Assembly: GCF_001466665.1 (NCBI RefSeq)
Contig: NZ_KQ758903.1
Span: 1,113,684-1,177,683 of the forward strand
Origin: Dehalogenimonas alkenigignens
GTDB taxonomy: Bacteria; Chloroflexota; Dehalococcoidia; Dehalococcoidales; Dehalococcoidaceae
Length of the DNA: 64,000 nucleotides
Reading direction: 5' to 3'
Below the pieces are notes generated by a model. The model made no database searches, was not told where the DNA came from, and saw nothing but the letters and a program-made list of their open reading frames with translations. The first letter of the stretch is position 1. Each line of letters begins with the position of its first letter. Below are positions 25,979 through 33,409 of the stretch, one piece after another. The translations under genes and the position numbers were made by a program.

Positions 25979-26401
25979 TTGCGTAAATTCATTGGGGTGA
26001 TAACCGTCATGGCATTAGCGGCGGCGTTCGCCGGGTGTTCGGACGAGCCGTCCGTTACCCTACCGGGGCAGATCATCAAGGAAATCTCAGCCGCCGAGGC
26101 TTACGCCATGGTTCAGCAAAACGCCGGCAAGGCAGATTTCATCATTCTGGACGTAAGAACACCGTCGGAATATACCGGCGGGCACCTGGCCGGGGCACTT
26201 CTGATTGATTTCAATTCCGGCAGTTTCCGCACCGAGGTCGATAAACTGGATAAGAGCAAACGCTACCTGGTTTACTGCCGAACGTCCAACCGCTCTGGGC
26301 AGGCGGTGGCGGTGATGAAGGAACTGGGCTTCAAAGAGGTCTACGATATGGACGGCGGCATTGTGGCGTGGGAAGCGGCGGGCTATCCTACGGTGAAATA
26401 A
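25979..26401 (+). CDS. Rhodanese-domain lipoprotein
   Basis: A 140-residue exported protein. The signal peptide MRKFIGVITVMALAAAFAGC ends in a lipobox with C20, followed by a single rhodanese domain (about 30-140): FIILDVRTPSEYTGGHLAGA, then the active-site cysteine in VYCRTSNRSGQA (C100) and MDGGIVAWEAAGYP. Rhodaneses carry sulfane sulfur; the partner is unknown. GGAGG lies six bases before the TTG at 25979, which sets the start. The 3' side converges on the nitrilase-family gene across a weak hairpin. Confidence 0.9.
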   Translation: MRKFIGVITVMALAAAFAGCSDEPSVTLPGQIIKEISAAEAYAMVQQNAGKADFIILDVRTPSEYTGGHLAGALLIDFNSGSFRTEVDKLDKSKRYLVYCRTSNRSGQAVAVMKELGFKEVYDMDGGIVAWEAAGYPTVK

Positions 26402-26421
26402 CGCGCATAATTATATTCACT

Positions 26422-26445
26422 CTCTCCTGTCGCCTGACGGGAGAG
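26422..26445. terminator. Hairpin between the rhodanese and nitrilase-family genes
   Basis: CTCTCCTGTC (26422-26431), loop GCCT, GACGGGAGAG. The stem is 10 bp with one wobble pair. It lacks a T-run on either strand, so terminator function is uncertain. Confidence 0.4.
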
Positions 26446-26453
26446 GAGATGCG

Positions 26454-27245
26454 TCAGGTCACCGGCACCACTTCGAATTCGGTTTGAAGCGGTGTTTTCT
26501 TTTCCAGGTCCCAGTCGAAGAGCAGGATGACGGAGTCCGGGCCGCAGTGGTTGAGCAGGCGTTTGCCGCCGACGACTACGACCGAGGCGGCATCCTCGAA
26601 ATTGAGGGCGTGTTCAGTGCCGGTGCGGTTGCAGACCCAGACCGGCAGACCTGTTTCCAGGCTGCGCTTTTCCCAGCAACTCTCCGGCGGGCAAGGCGTC
26701 TCGCCCCAGTTGGCGGGCGAGATAATGAGTTCGGCACCTTTTTCGGCCAGTTCTCGGGCGATATGCGGCGGCCAGGAATCGGCGCAGATCATAACGCCAA
26801 GTTTGAACTGGGGCAGGACGATAATGTCGGCGGTTTCGCCTTTGCGGGCCCAGGATTCGGTGGTATGGGACTCGTGGATGTTGACTTTGCGGTATCTGCC
26901 GGCTGTTTTACCCGCACCGGTCAGGGCGAATACGGTGTTATGCAGGTGCCCGGTGGCCTGATCACGCTCGGCGGTCGAGAGCAGCAGGGTCACTCCCAGG
27001 TCAGAGGCGACAGCGGACATATGGTCTATCCAGGCTTTGGACTCCTCGCCGATCCAGCCGGTGCCTATATAGTCTTCGAAGTGATAGCCGCTTTCGGCCA
27101 GTTCTGGGGTGACGATAAAATCCGCTCCCAATGCCGCGGCCCTGCGTACCGACCGTTCAATGAGGGCGCGGTTGGCCTCAAGTTTTCCGGGGCGGGGGTC
27201 AAGGTGGAGCAGGGCGACTCTGAGTACGGGCATCTTTTTATCCAT
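26454..27245 (-). CDS. Nitrilase-superfamily amidohydrolase
   Basis: A 263-residue carbon-nitrogen hydrolase with the catalytic triad Glu-Lys-Cys: TPELAESGY (E48), GRYRKVNIHES (K120) and GVMICADSWPP (C154). Family members cleave amides, N-carbamoyl groups or nitriles. The loop features do not let me choose a substrate. The ATG at 27245 has no strong ribosome-binding site. It is transcribed alone, with the terminator of the upstream two-component pair between. Confidence 0.88.
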   Translation of the reverse strand: MDKKMPVLRVALLHLDPRPGKLEANRALIERSVRRAAALGADFIVTPELAESGYHFEDYIGTGWIGEESKAWIDHMSAVASDLGVTLLLSTAERDQATGHLHNTVFALTGAGKTAGRYRKVNIHESHTTESWARKGETADIIVLPQFKLGVMICADSWPPHIARELAEKGAELIISPANWGETPCPPESCWEKRSLETGLPVWVCNRTGTEHALNFEDAASVVVVGGKRLLNHCGPDSVILLFDWDLEKKTPLQTEFEVVPVT

Positions 27246-27266
27246 TCGAGTTCGATTAACGGCAGT

Positions 27267-27294
27267 AAAAAAGGGCGGGTCAATGACCCGCCCT
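27267..27294 (-). terminator. Terminator of the histidine kinase-response regulator operon
   Basis: Minus strand: AGGGCGGGTC stem with GACCCGCCCT (27285-27294 and 27272-27281), three-base loop, followed by a six-U run (A-tract 27267-27272 on the plus strand). Confidence 0.9.
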
Positions 27295-27310
27295 GCTGGA
27301 CGAGGGTATT

Positions 27311-28012
27311 TTATTCCGGCTTGGCTAACTGATAACCGGCGCCGATGCGGGTGAGCAGCAGTTTGGGGTCGGAGGGGTTATCCTCTATTTTTTCACGCAG
27401 GTGGCGGACATATACCTTCAGGCTTTCCGCGGCGCCGGGATATTCTTCGCCCCACAGCGCTTTCGCCAGGACGGCGTGGCTCACCGGGTGACCGACATGA
27501 CGCATCAATTGCCCGAGGACGATGCCCTCAGTGCGGGTGAGGCTGATGCGCCGGTCTTTAAGTTTAAGATCGCGAATGGAAGGCCCCAGCGTCATTGAGC
27601 CCACGGTCAGCGGCAATTCCTCGGCAGAAGTTTCCTGGCGGCGCATGACCGCCTTGACCCTGGCCAGCAGTTCCATCTGCCGGAACGGTTTGATGATGTA
27701 TTCATCGGCGCCGAGTTCGAGACCGCGGACGATATCGGTTTCGTCTCCCCGGGCGGTCAGCACGATGACCGGAACGTGGCTGAAACGCCTGATGTCCTTG
27801 AGCACATTGAAGCCGCTGGTGTCCGGCAAACCCAGATCAAGAATGACCAGGTCCGGGTTGTTTTTATCCACCAGTTCCACGCCCTCCTGGCCGGAGTTAG
27901 CGGCCAAAAAGGTGGCCTGAGGCCAGCGGATCTTGAATGTGAGGGTTACCGCTTCGACGATTTCAGCGTCATCCTCGATCAGCACCACGGTCAACTCGGG
28001 TTTATTCACCAT
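27311..28012 (-). CDS. OmpR/KdpE-type response regulator
   Basis: A 233-residue two-component regulator. The receiver has the acidic pair in LIEDDAE (D14, D15), the phosphorylation site in VILDLGLPD (D59), the switch T/S in VLTARGD and the lysine in IIKPFR (K108). The winged-helix DNA-binding domain follows (about 135-230: SLTRTEGIVLGQLMRHVGHPVSH, VYVRHLREKIE). It starts 2 bases after the kinase stop behind GGAG, so the kinase and regulator are co-translated. Regulon unknown. Confidence 0.93.
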   Translation of the reverse strand: MVNKPELTVVLIEDDAEIVEAVTLTFKIRWPQATFLAANSGQEGVELVDKNNPDLVILDLGLPDTSGFNVLKDIRRFSHVPVIVLTARGDETDIVRGLELGADEYIIKPFRQMELLARVKAVMRRQETSAEELPLTVGSMTLGPSIRDLKLKDRRISLTRTEGIVLGQLMRHVGHPVSHAVLAKALWGEEYPGAAESLKVYVRHLREKIEDNPSDPKLLLTRIGAGYQLAKPE

Positions 28013-28014
28013 CT

Positions 28015-29205
28015 CTACTCCATTTCAGCCGTCAGCGGCAAGGTAAAATAGAATGTCGTGCCGCAGTCTTTTTCGCTTTCAAACCAGATATCGCCGCCCT
28101 GCAGCGTGACCAGCATTTTACATAACGCCAGGCCAATGCCCATGCCGTCGTTGGGATCGGCATCATCGACGATACGGTAATAGGGCTTGAAAATATGAGC
28201 CTGCTCCTGCAGGGTCATGCCGCGGCCCGTATCGGCGACGCTTAACCGCAGCATTTTACCACTAACCGCCGCGCCGATGGTAATCTGCCCGCCGCGCGGC
28301 GTGAACTTGCCGGCATTGTTGAGCAGGTTAAGCAGGATTTGCCGCAGCCGGTCCTCATCAGCCATAACCAGAGGGATGTCATCGTCGATCTCCAGTTCTA
28401 GAGACTGATTTTTGCGGTCGAATTGGGGCGATACCTGAGCGGCCAGGTCCAGGAGCAGCGGCGCGACATCCAGCGGTTGAGCGCGGACTTTCAGGACGCC
28501 CATTTCGCCGCGGGCGAAGTCCAGAAGGTCGTTGATACGCCGCTCAAGGTTCATGGCGCCGCGGTAAATGTTGCCAGCCAGCCGCAGTTCATCCTCGCCC
28601 TCGAGAATCTCTAGCAGCGCTTCGCCAGAAGCGATGAGGGGCGTCAGCGGTGTCTTAAGTTCATGAACCAAGGAGCGGGTAAAATCCACCCTTTTACTGA
28701 TTTCGGTCTCGAGCGCCTGCCGCAGCGATTTTTCCCGGTTATATGCCTCCGTCAGCGTTGAGGCTTCGGCTTTGCGGGCCGAAATATCCCGGGCAATCGA
28801 CAGCATGAATCGCCTGCCGTCAATGTTGAACGTACTGTAACTGATTTCAACCGGTTCATTCAGGCCTGATTTTGTTCGAAATGCCGATTCCAACACCCCG
28901 AATTGTCCGTCCGACGGTTGTTCGATAACGGCGGTTAATTCAGCCGGCGGCGACGGAAAGATATCGGCGAAAGCCAGGCCTGTCATCGCCTCAGGGGGGT
29001 AACCAAGCCTTTGGGCGGCCAGTAGGTTAGCTTCAGCAAGCACGGGAGTTTTGCCGGAACGGAGCTCCCAGAGGAGCATGGCGTCTGCGGCGGTTTGGAA
29101 TATCAGGCGAAACTTGCCTTCGGCTTTTTGCGGCCCCCGCTGTTTGACGGCGTCGCCGGGGCAGCCTGACTGGGTTTTGCCCGCTGCTTCTATGCTATTA
29201 TTCAT
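28015..29205 (-). CDS. PAS-domain sensor histidine kinase
   Basis: A soluble sensor kinase of 396 residues. A PAS domain (about 30-145, LIFQTAADAMLLWE...SIARDISARKAEA) leads to a coiled segment, the HisKA domain with FTRSLVHELKTPLTPL (H181), and the HATPase domain with NLLNNAGKF (N box), ADTGRGMT (G1) and GMGIGLALCK (G2). No transmembrane segment or signal peptide is visible, so it probably senses a cytoplasmic cue. The -10 at 29222-29227 puts transcription start near 29215, which rules out the open-frame start at 29223 and favours the ATG at 29205. Confidence 0.92.
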   Translation of the reverse strand: MNNSIEAAGKTQSGCPGDAVKQRGPQKAEGKFRLIFQTAADAMLLWELRSGKTPVLAEANLLAAQRLGYPPEAMTGLAFADIFPSPPAELTAVIEQPSDGQFGVLESAFRTKSGLNEPVEISYSTFNIDGRRFMLSIARDISARKAEASTLTEAYNREKSLRQALETEISKRVDFTRSLVHELKTPLTPLIASGEALLEILEGEDELRLAGNIYRGAMNLERRINDLLDFARGEMGVLKVRAQPLDVAPLLLDLAAQVSPQFDRKNQSLELEIDDDIPLVMADEDRLRQILLNLLNNAGKFTPRGGQITIGAAVSGKMLRLSVADTGRGMTLQEQAHIFKPYYRIVDDADPNDGMGIGLALCKMLVTLQGGDIWFESEKDCGTTFYFTLPLTAEME

Positions 29206-29221
29206 ACTTGATATCATTAAC

Positions 29222-29251
29222 ATTATACCGCCGTTGAAATCCTAATGTCAG
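29222..29251 (-). promoter_or_regulatory. Promoter of the kinase-regulator operon
   Basis: Minus strand: CTGACA (29246-29251), 18-base spacer, TATAAT (29222-29227). The implied 5' leader is only about 10 bases. Confidence 0.65.
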
Positions 29252-29267
29252 CAAAGGAAACAATGGA

Positions 29268-29549
29268 TTGGCTATACCGGAAACCGGGCAGGATGAGCCG
29301 CTTGATGAAAAGATGATGGCATGCCGCTGCGGTGAATGCGAGTCCGGGCGGCGCCGAGGCTGCAACAGCAGCCGTTTGAGAGAGCTGGTCGGAGTTTTAT
29401 TCGATGAGAAGCTGCCCGGGCTGTATTGCCGGCGGCCGCCCAAGCCGGCCAAAACCGATGCCGCTACGGTGGCTGAAGAGTGCCTCTGCGAGGGATGCAG
29501 TCTGAATATCGGCAACGCCTTATTCCATTGTAACCGGCGTACCGCCTAG
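29268..29549 (+). CDS. Small cysteine-rich protein, DUF2769-like
   Basis: A 93-residue product divergent from the kinase gene. It has two cysteine clusters, CRCGECESG at residues 19-27 and CLCEGCSLNIGNALFHC at 72-88, the pattern of the DUF2769 family common in methanogens and Dehalococcoidia. The family's function is not known to me; metal binding is likely. A TTG start lies 9 bases after AAGGA. The short length and the lack of a clear promoter keep confidence moderate. Its stop overlaps the end of the convergent GNAT gene by 4 bases. Confidence 0.5.
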   Translation: MAIPETGQDEPLDEKMMACRCGECESGRRRGCNSSRLRELVGVLFDEKLPGLYCRRPPKPAKTDAATVAEECLCEGCSLNIGNALFHCNRRTA

Positions 29550-30022
29550 CCGAGCTTTTTATAGAAGACGACCAGGTCATCGCCGCGGTCGTAAAAGTCC
29601 GGGATTCGGGCTATCTCGGTATACCCGCAGCTGGCGTGAAAACGCCTCGTCCTGGCGTATTGGGGTGTGGAAGATGTTTCAAGGGTGATTTGCCAGCCGC
29701 CGCGCTGCTTGACCGCTGTCTCGCAGCGATTCATCAATTCCCGCCCGATGCCGCGGCCCTGGACTGCCGGGTCCACGGCAGCCCAGTAGATTTCCCAGTT
29801 GCCGCGGGAAAGAGGAGTGTTGCCGTAAGTCGCGTAGCCGACAGGGCTGCCTTCCAACTCGGCGACTACGGTATAGTAACCCGAATCTTTCGGATTTGCC
29901 GCCGAAGCCTCAAGCACTTCATCCGCCACCGGCAACTCATCAGGGGCGAATTCCTGAATCCGGCGCAGTATTGACTTCAGGACGGGCAGATCTCCCGGGA
30001 CGATCTCCCTGTAAACGATCAT
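29546..30022 (-). CDS. GNAT-family acetyltransferase of the kamA operon
   Basis: A 158-residue acetyltransferase with the acetyl-CoA loop AAVDPAVQGRGIGRELMNRCE (about 81-101), and LETSSTPQYARTRRFHASCGYTEIARIPDFYDRGDD in the C-terminal half. Its ATG overlaps the stop of the upstream ATP-grasp gene as ATGA, so the four genes from kamA are translated as a chain. By position it could acetylate beta-lysine or the ligase product; it is much shorter than the known beta-lysine acetyltransferase AblB (about 270 residues). The substrate is therefore inferred only. Confidence 0.88.
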   Translation of the reverse strand: MIVYREIVPGDLPVLKSILRRIQEFAPDELPVADEVLEASAANPKDSGYYTVVAELEGSPVGYATYGNTPLSRGNWEIYWAAVDPAVQGRGIGRELMNRCETAVKQRGGWQITLETSSTPQYARTRRFHASCGYTEIARIPDFYDRGDDLVVFYKKLG

Positions 30023-31032
30023 CTTACCTCCAGAGCGAAGCCGATGATTTTTTCAACCATGCTTTGATACGACAGCCCGGCGGCGCCGGCCTGCCGTGTC
30101 ATTCCGGCGTCGGGGGCTAAGTCCGGATTGGCATTAACCTCAATAACCACCGGACGGCCGGAGGCATCGAGGCGCATATCCACCCGGGCATAACCGCGGC
30201 AGCCGGCAGCGGCACTGGCAGCTAAAGCGGTTTTTCTGAGGGCAGCATCCAGGAGCGGGTCGATCTCCGCCGGGCACTTGACGCTGGTGTTTTGAAAATA
30301 GGCGCTTTGAGGCTCCCATTTGGCGGCGAAGGTCAGAATCGGGGGCAGGCCCTGGGGCAAGGTATAAAGAATTTCCGAAATCGGTAAAACCTCCCGGCTG
30401 GCGGCGCCAAAAACAGTCGCGTTAAATTCCCGGCCCGGTAGGAACTCCTCAACCAGGGCTGGCGAACCGTCGTACCTTTCCACCATCGATTTCACTTCGG
30501 CTTTCAGAGCCGGCAGATCAAATACCACGCTTGTTTCGGACAAGCCATGCGAAGCGTCATCAGAACGCGGCTTGACGATACAGGGAAAATCCAGACTGAA
30601 ATCCGAGAAGTCTGTTCCATCGCACAGTTGCTGGATCGGCGTTGGAACACCGGCCTGGCGCAGGACGGCGGCGGCGTCCGATTTATCGAGCGTCAACGCC
30701 AGGGCGGCTGACGGCGAACCGGTAAATGGTATTATTAAGGCCTCAAGGGAAGCGGCGACCTCCGCTTCCGTCCCAGGCATGCCGGCAAATCCTTCGAACA
30801 GGTTGAAAACGATATCAGCTTCGATTGACGCCAGCGTTTTTCCCGCCCTGCCGACCGGCGGCAATAAAGGGTAACTGATCCAGTCGTGACCGAGACTGGT
30901 TAGCGCCTGTCCGACACAGGCTACGGCATCCATCACCCCGGTTTCAGCCCTTGATTCGCCGCGGGCGTCATAGAGCGAAGGCACCGGCGCGTTGAAGATC
31001 AAGGCTACCCGCAACGGCTTGAAGGGGATCAT
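30019..31032 (-). CDS. ATP-grasp ligase, D-Ala-D-Ala ligase-like (second of the pair)
   Basis: A 337-residue carboxylate-amine ligase fold. FNLFEGFAGMPGTEAEVAASLEALIIPFTG near 76-105 and the ATP-grasp elements CIVKPRSDDASHGLS (about 167), ALVEEFLPGREFNATVFG (about 209) and ARVDMRLDASGRPVVIEVNANPDL (about 295) match the D-alanine-D-alanine ligase family. It overlaps the upstream paralogue as ATGA and the GNAT gene as ATGA. A peptidoglycan role is doubtful: Dehalococcoidia studied so far lack a murein wall, and the genes sit with lysine 2,3-aminomutase. Confidence 0.88.
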   Translation of the reverse strand: MIPFKPLRVALIFNAPVPSLYDARGESRAETGVMDAVACVGQALTSLGHDWISYPLLPPVGRAGKTLASIEADIVFNLFEGFAGMPGTEAEVAASLEALIIPFTGSPSAALALTLDKSDAAAVLRQAGVPTPIQQLCDGTDFSDFSLDFPCIVKPRSDDASHGLSETSVVFDLPALKAEVKSMVERYDGSPALVEEFLPGREFNATVFGAASREVLPISEILYTLPQGLPPILTFAAKWEPQSAYFQNTSVKCPAEIDPLLDAALRKTALAASAAAGCRGYARVDMRLDASGRPVVIEVNANPDLAPDAGMTRQAGAAGLSYQSMVEKIIGFALEVR

Positions 31033-32036
31033 CGGAGCCCGGGATACCGGCTGATTGCGGCGGTAAGGATGGACCGGATCATCATGGCGTGACTCCAGCC
31101 CATCGCCGTGGCAATGATAAAAAGGTCGCTGTCGAGCGATAGACCCGGCAGAGGGTTGACCTCCAAAAAATACGGAGTGCCGTCAGCGGCGACGCGGAAA
31201 TCCATGCGGGTGAAATCACGGCAGCCGAGCGTGCCGAAAACAGCCAGCGCCTGTGACTTGATGCGGTCGATAACCTCCGCCGGAAGCCTGGCCGGGTATT
31301 CGTAATCGACCAGGTTCTTGTAGTCACGTTTGACTTCCAGCGAATAGATGAACGGACCGGCTTTTTGCCGGGGTACGATCCGCATCGGCATTACCAGCGG
31401 CGGGGCGGCGGCACCAATGTTGCCGATGATGCCGCAGGTCACCTCGTCGCCGTCAATGAATTCCTCAGCGATGACCGGAGAGCCATAGTTCTTGAACAAT
31501 GCCTCGGCGTGGTCGGCGACCTCGGCCGGGTTGGTGGCCAGCGAGGTCAGACGGATACCCTTGCTCGATCCTTCGAAGGCGGGCTTGACGAAGGCCGGGA
31601 ATCGGAAGCCGTGCCAATCAGCCGAACGGGCTTGACCCGGGGCATCGAAAAAGCGCCAACCGGGCGTGGTCACGCCGGCAGCCTGGACGATTTGTTTGGT
31701 CAACGGCTTATCAAGGGCGATTGAAAGCGTCTGAGGATCGGCGCCGGTATAAGGAATACCGAGCATCTCCAGCACCGACGGAACCTGCGCTTCACGCGAA
31801 CGATAGGCACCTCTGCCTTCGGCGATGTTGAAGACGAAGTCTATCGGTTCACGGAGCACGCTCAACAGGAACTGTTTGCCGCCGCCAAGCAGTATCGGAG
31901 TATGACCCGATCCTTCAATAGCCGCCGAGATGAGACTCACCGTTTCGGCGGAGTCATATTCCTCAAGGGCATCGGCGGGTGCATCGGGGCCGGCGATGAC
32001 GGATTGTTTAAGGTCGTATGCCAGCCCTATCTTCAT
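31029..32036 (-). CDS. ATP-grasp ligase, D-Ala-D-Ala ligase-like (first of the pair)
   Basis: A 335-residue relative of the following gene, but diverged. It has FVFNIAEGRGAYRSREAQVPSVLEMLGIPYTG near 67-98, FVKPAFEGSSKGI near 146, VIAEEFIDGDEVTCG near 187 and TRMDFRVAADGTPYFLEVNPLPGLSLDSD near 273. GAGGTAA precedes the ATG at 32036, which lies 29 bases inside the end of kamA. Two unlike ligases in a row suggest two successive amide bonds or two substrates. The N-terminal YDLKQS and substrate loops differ from canonical Ddl. Confidence 0.88.
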   Translation of the reverse strand: MKIGLAYDLKQSVIAGPDAPADALEEYDSAETVSLISAAIEGSGHTPILLGGGKQFLLSVLREPIDFVFNIAEGRGAYRSREAQVPSVLEMLGIPYTGADPQTLSIALDKPLTKQIVQAAGVTTPGWRFFDAPGQARSADWHGFRFPAFVKPAFEGSSKGIRLTSLATNPAEVADHAEALFKNYGSPVIAEEFIDGDEVTCGIIGNIGAAAPPLVMPMRIVPRQKAGPFIYSLEVKRDYKNLVDYEYPARLPAEVIDRIKSQALAVFGTLGCRDFTRMDFRVAADGTPYFLEVNPLPGLSLDSDLFIIATAMGWSHAMMIRSILTAAISRYPGLR

Positions 32037-33306
32037 TCTTTACCTCAGTGACGGTCCAGCCAAACGGAAGCTGCGGCGGCGCCGTAACTCCAACTTTCGG
32101 TTTGCGGGGTAGGGGCGCAGATTTAGGGTTGGTGAAGTGACTGATATGCCCTTCATAGTTGCGTACCACCAGCTCGTGGTCGGTACGGGTGAGGACATAG
32201 TTCGGCGTCAGGGGGATTTTACCCCGGCCGTCCGGCAGGTCGATGACATAATTGGGGATGGCCAGGCCGGAGGTATGGCCGCGCATGCCTTCGATGATAC
32301 GCAAACCGACTTCCACTGGCGTCCAGAAGTATTCAGTGCCCTGGACCTGGTCGCACTGGAAGAGGTAGTAGGGGCGGACCTTGGCCCTGAGCAAGCCGTG
32401 GCAAAGCTTTAACTGGGTATCTACGGTATCGTTGACGCCGCGCAGGAGGACGCTCTGGTTATTGACCTGGACGCCGGCGCGCAGCAGTCGGTCGCAGGCT
32501 CCGGCAGCCTCGGGCGTAATTTCGTTGGGGTGGTTGAAATGGGTGTTGAGCCAGATGGGGCCGTATTTGGACAGCATGGCGCAAAGCTCTTCGTCGATGC
32601 GCTGCGGCAGCACCACCGGGAAGCGGGTGCCGATACGGATGATCTCGACGTGCGGGATCTGCCGCAAAGCGGACAGGACTTTTTCTAGCTGCGGCGTGGA
32701 CAGGGTCAGCGGGTCGCCGCCGGAGATGATGACGTCGCGCACCTGAGGGGTTCTGCGGATGTAGTCCAGCATCCGTTCGATCTCGGCCGGGGTGTGGATC
32801 CAGCCGCCGTGGTGCCATTCGCGCTTGCGGGTGCAGTGGCGGCAGAGCATGGCGCAGATATCGGTCAAGACCATAAGTACCCGGTCCGGATAGCGGTGCA
32901 CCAGGCCGGGCACCACCGAGTCGCGCTCTTCAGCCAGTGGATCCTCGTGCCCGGCGCCGGCGGCTACTTCCAAGCTGCTTGGCACCGCCTGGAGGCGAAC
33001 CGGATCGCATGGATCGTCCAGGTCCATCAGCGACAGGTAGTAGGGGGTGACGGCCAGCGGGAAACGCGCGGAAACCAGCTTGAGCCTGGTGCGTTCCTTG
33101 ACGGTAAGAGGGATAAAGCGGGAAAGGTCTTCTACGGAGGTGATGCGGTTCCGGAAGTGCCAGCGCCAGTCGTTCCACTGGGCATCGCTGACATCGGGGT
33201 AGAACTTACGGCGGAAAACGGACGGACTAAGGGGAGGTTCGTCAGCTTCGGGCGAGCACGAGGGGGGTTCGGCCTTGTCTTCGGCAATCAGAGATTCTTC
33301 GGTCAC
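32008..33306 (-). CDS. kamA: Lysine 2,3-aminomutase (radical SAM, PLP)
   Basis: Interconverts L-lysine and L-beta-lysine. The radical SAM motif CAMLCRHC supplies C158, C162 and C165 (numbering from the upstream ATG). The two aspartates that hold the epsilon-amino group of lysine in the Clostridium enzyme are matched by D326 (QCDQVQG) and D363 (YVIDLPDGRGK), and the PLP lysine by K370. Glutamate 2,3-aminomutases lack these aspartates, so lysine is the likely substrate. AAGGAG stands nine bases before the GTG at 33306; the ATG at 33327 is the alternative and has no ribosome-binding site. A promoter lies at 33341-33368. Confidence 0.92.
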   Translation of the reverse strand: MTEESLIAEDKAEPPSCSPEADEPPLSPSVFRRKFYPDVSDAQWNDWRWHFRNRITSVEDLSRFIPLTVKERTRLKLVSARFPLAVTPYYLSLMDLDDPCDPVRLQAVPSSLEVAAGAGHEDPLAEERDSVVPGLVHRYPDRVLMVLTDICAMLCRHCTRKREWHHGGWIHTPAEIERMLDYIRRTPQVRDVIISGGDPLTLSTPQLEKVLSALRQIPHVEIIRIGTRFPVVLPQRIDEELCAMLSKYGPIWLNTHFNHPNEITPEAAGACDRLLRAGVQVNNQSVLLRGVNDTVDTQLKLCHGLLRAKVRPYYLFQCDQVQGTEYFWTPVEVGLRIIEGMRGHTSGLAIPNYVIDLPDGRGKIPLTPNYVLTRTDHELVVRNYEGHISHFTNPKSAPLPRKPKVGVTAPPQLPFGWTVTEVKNEDRAGIRP

Positions 33307-33340
33307 CTGTTTATTCTCCTTGGGCATCTAAGTGCTATTA

Positions 33341-33368
33341 ATTGTAGCAAACCTGCAAACGGCGTCAA
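33341..33368 (-). promoter_or_regulatory. Promoter of the kamA operon
   Basis: Minus strand: TTGACG (33363-33368), 16-base spacer, TACAAT (33341-33346). It shows that kamA can be expressed separately from the upstream transporter genes. Confidence 0.65.
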
Positions 33369-33409
33369 TATTCATGTAGCTTTGACCCAGCTATAAAATA
33401 AAAATATTT

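Noticed and set aside
29546-30022. Calling the kamA-linked GNAT the beta-lysine acetyltransferase AblB
   Set aside because: It is about 110 residues shorter than known AblB and the operon contains two ligases, so the assignment is not justified.
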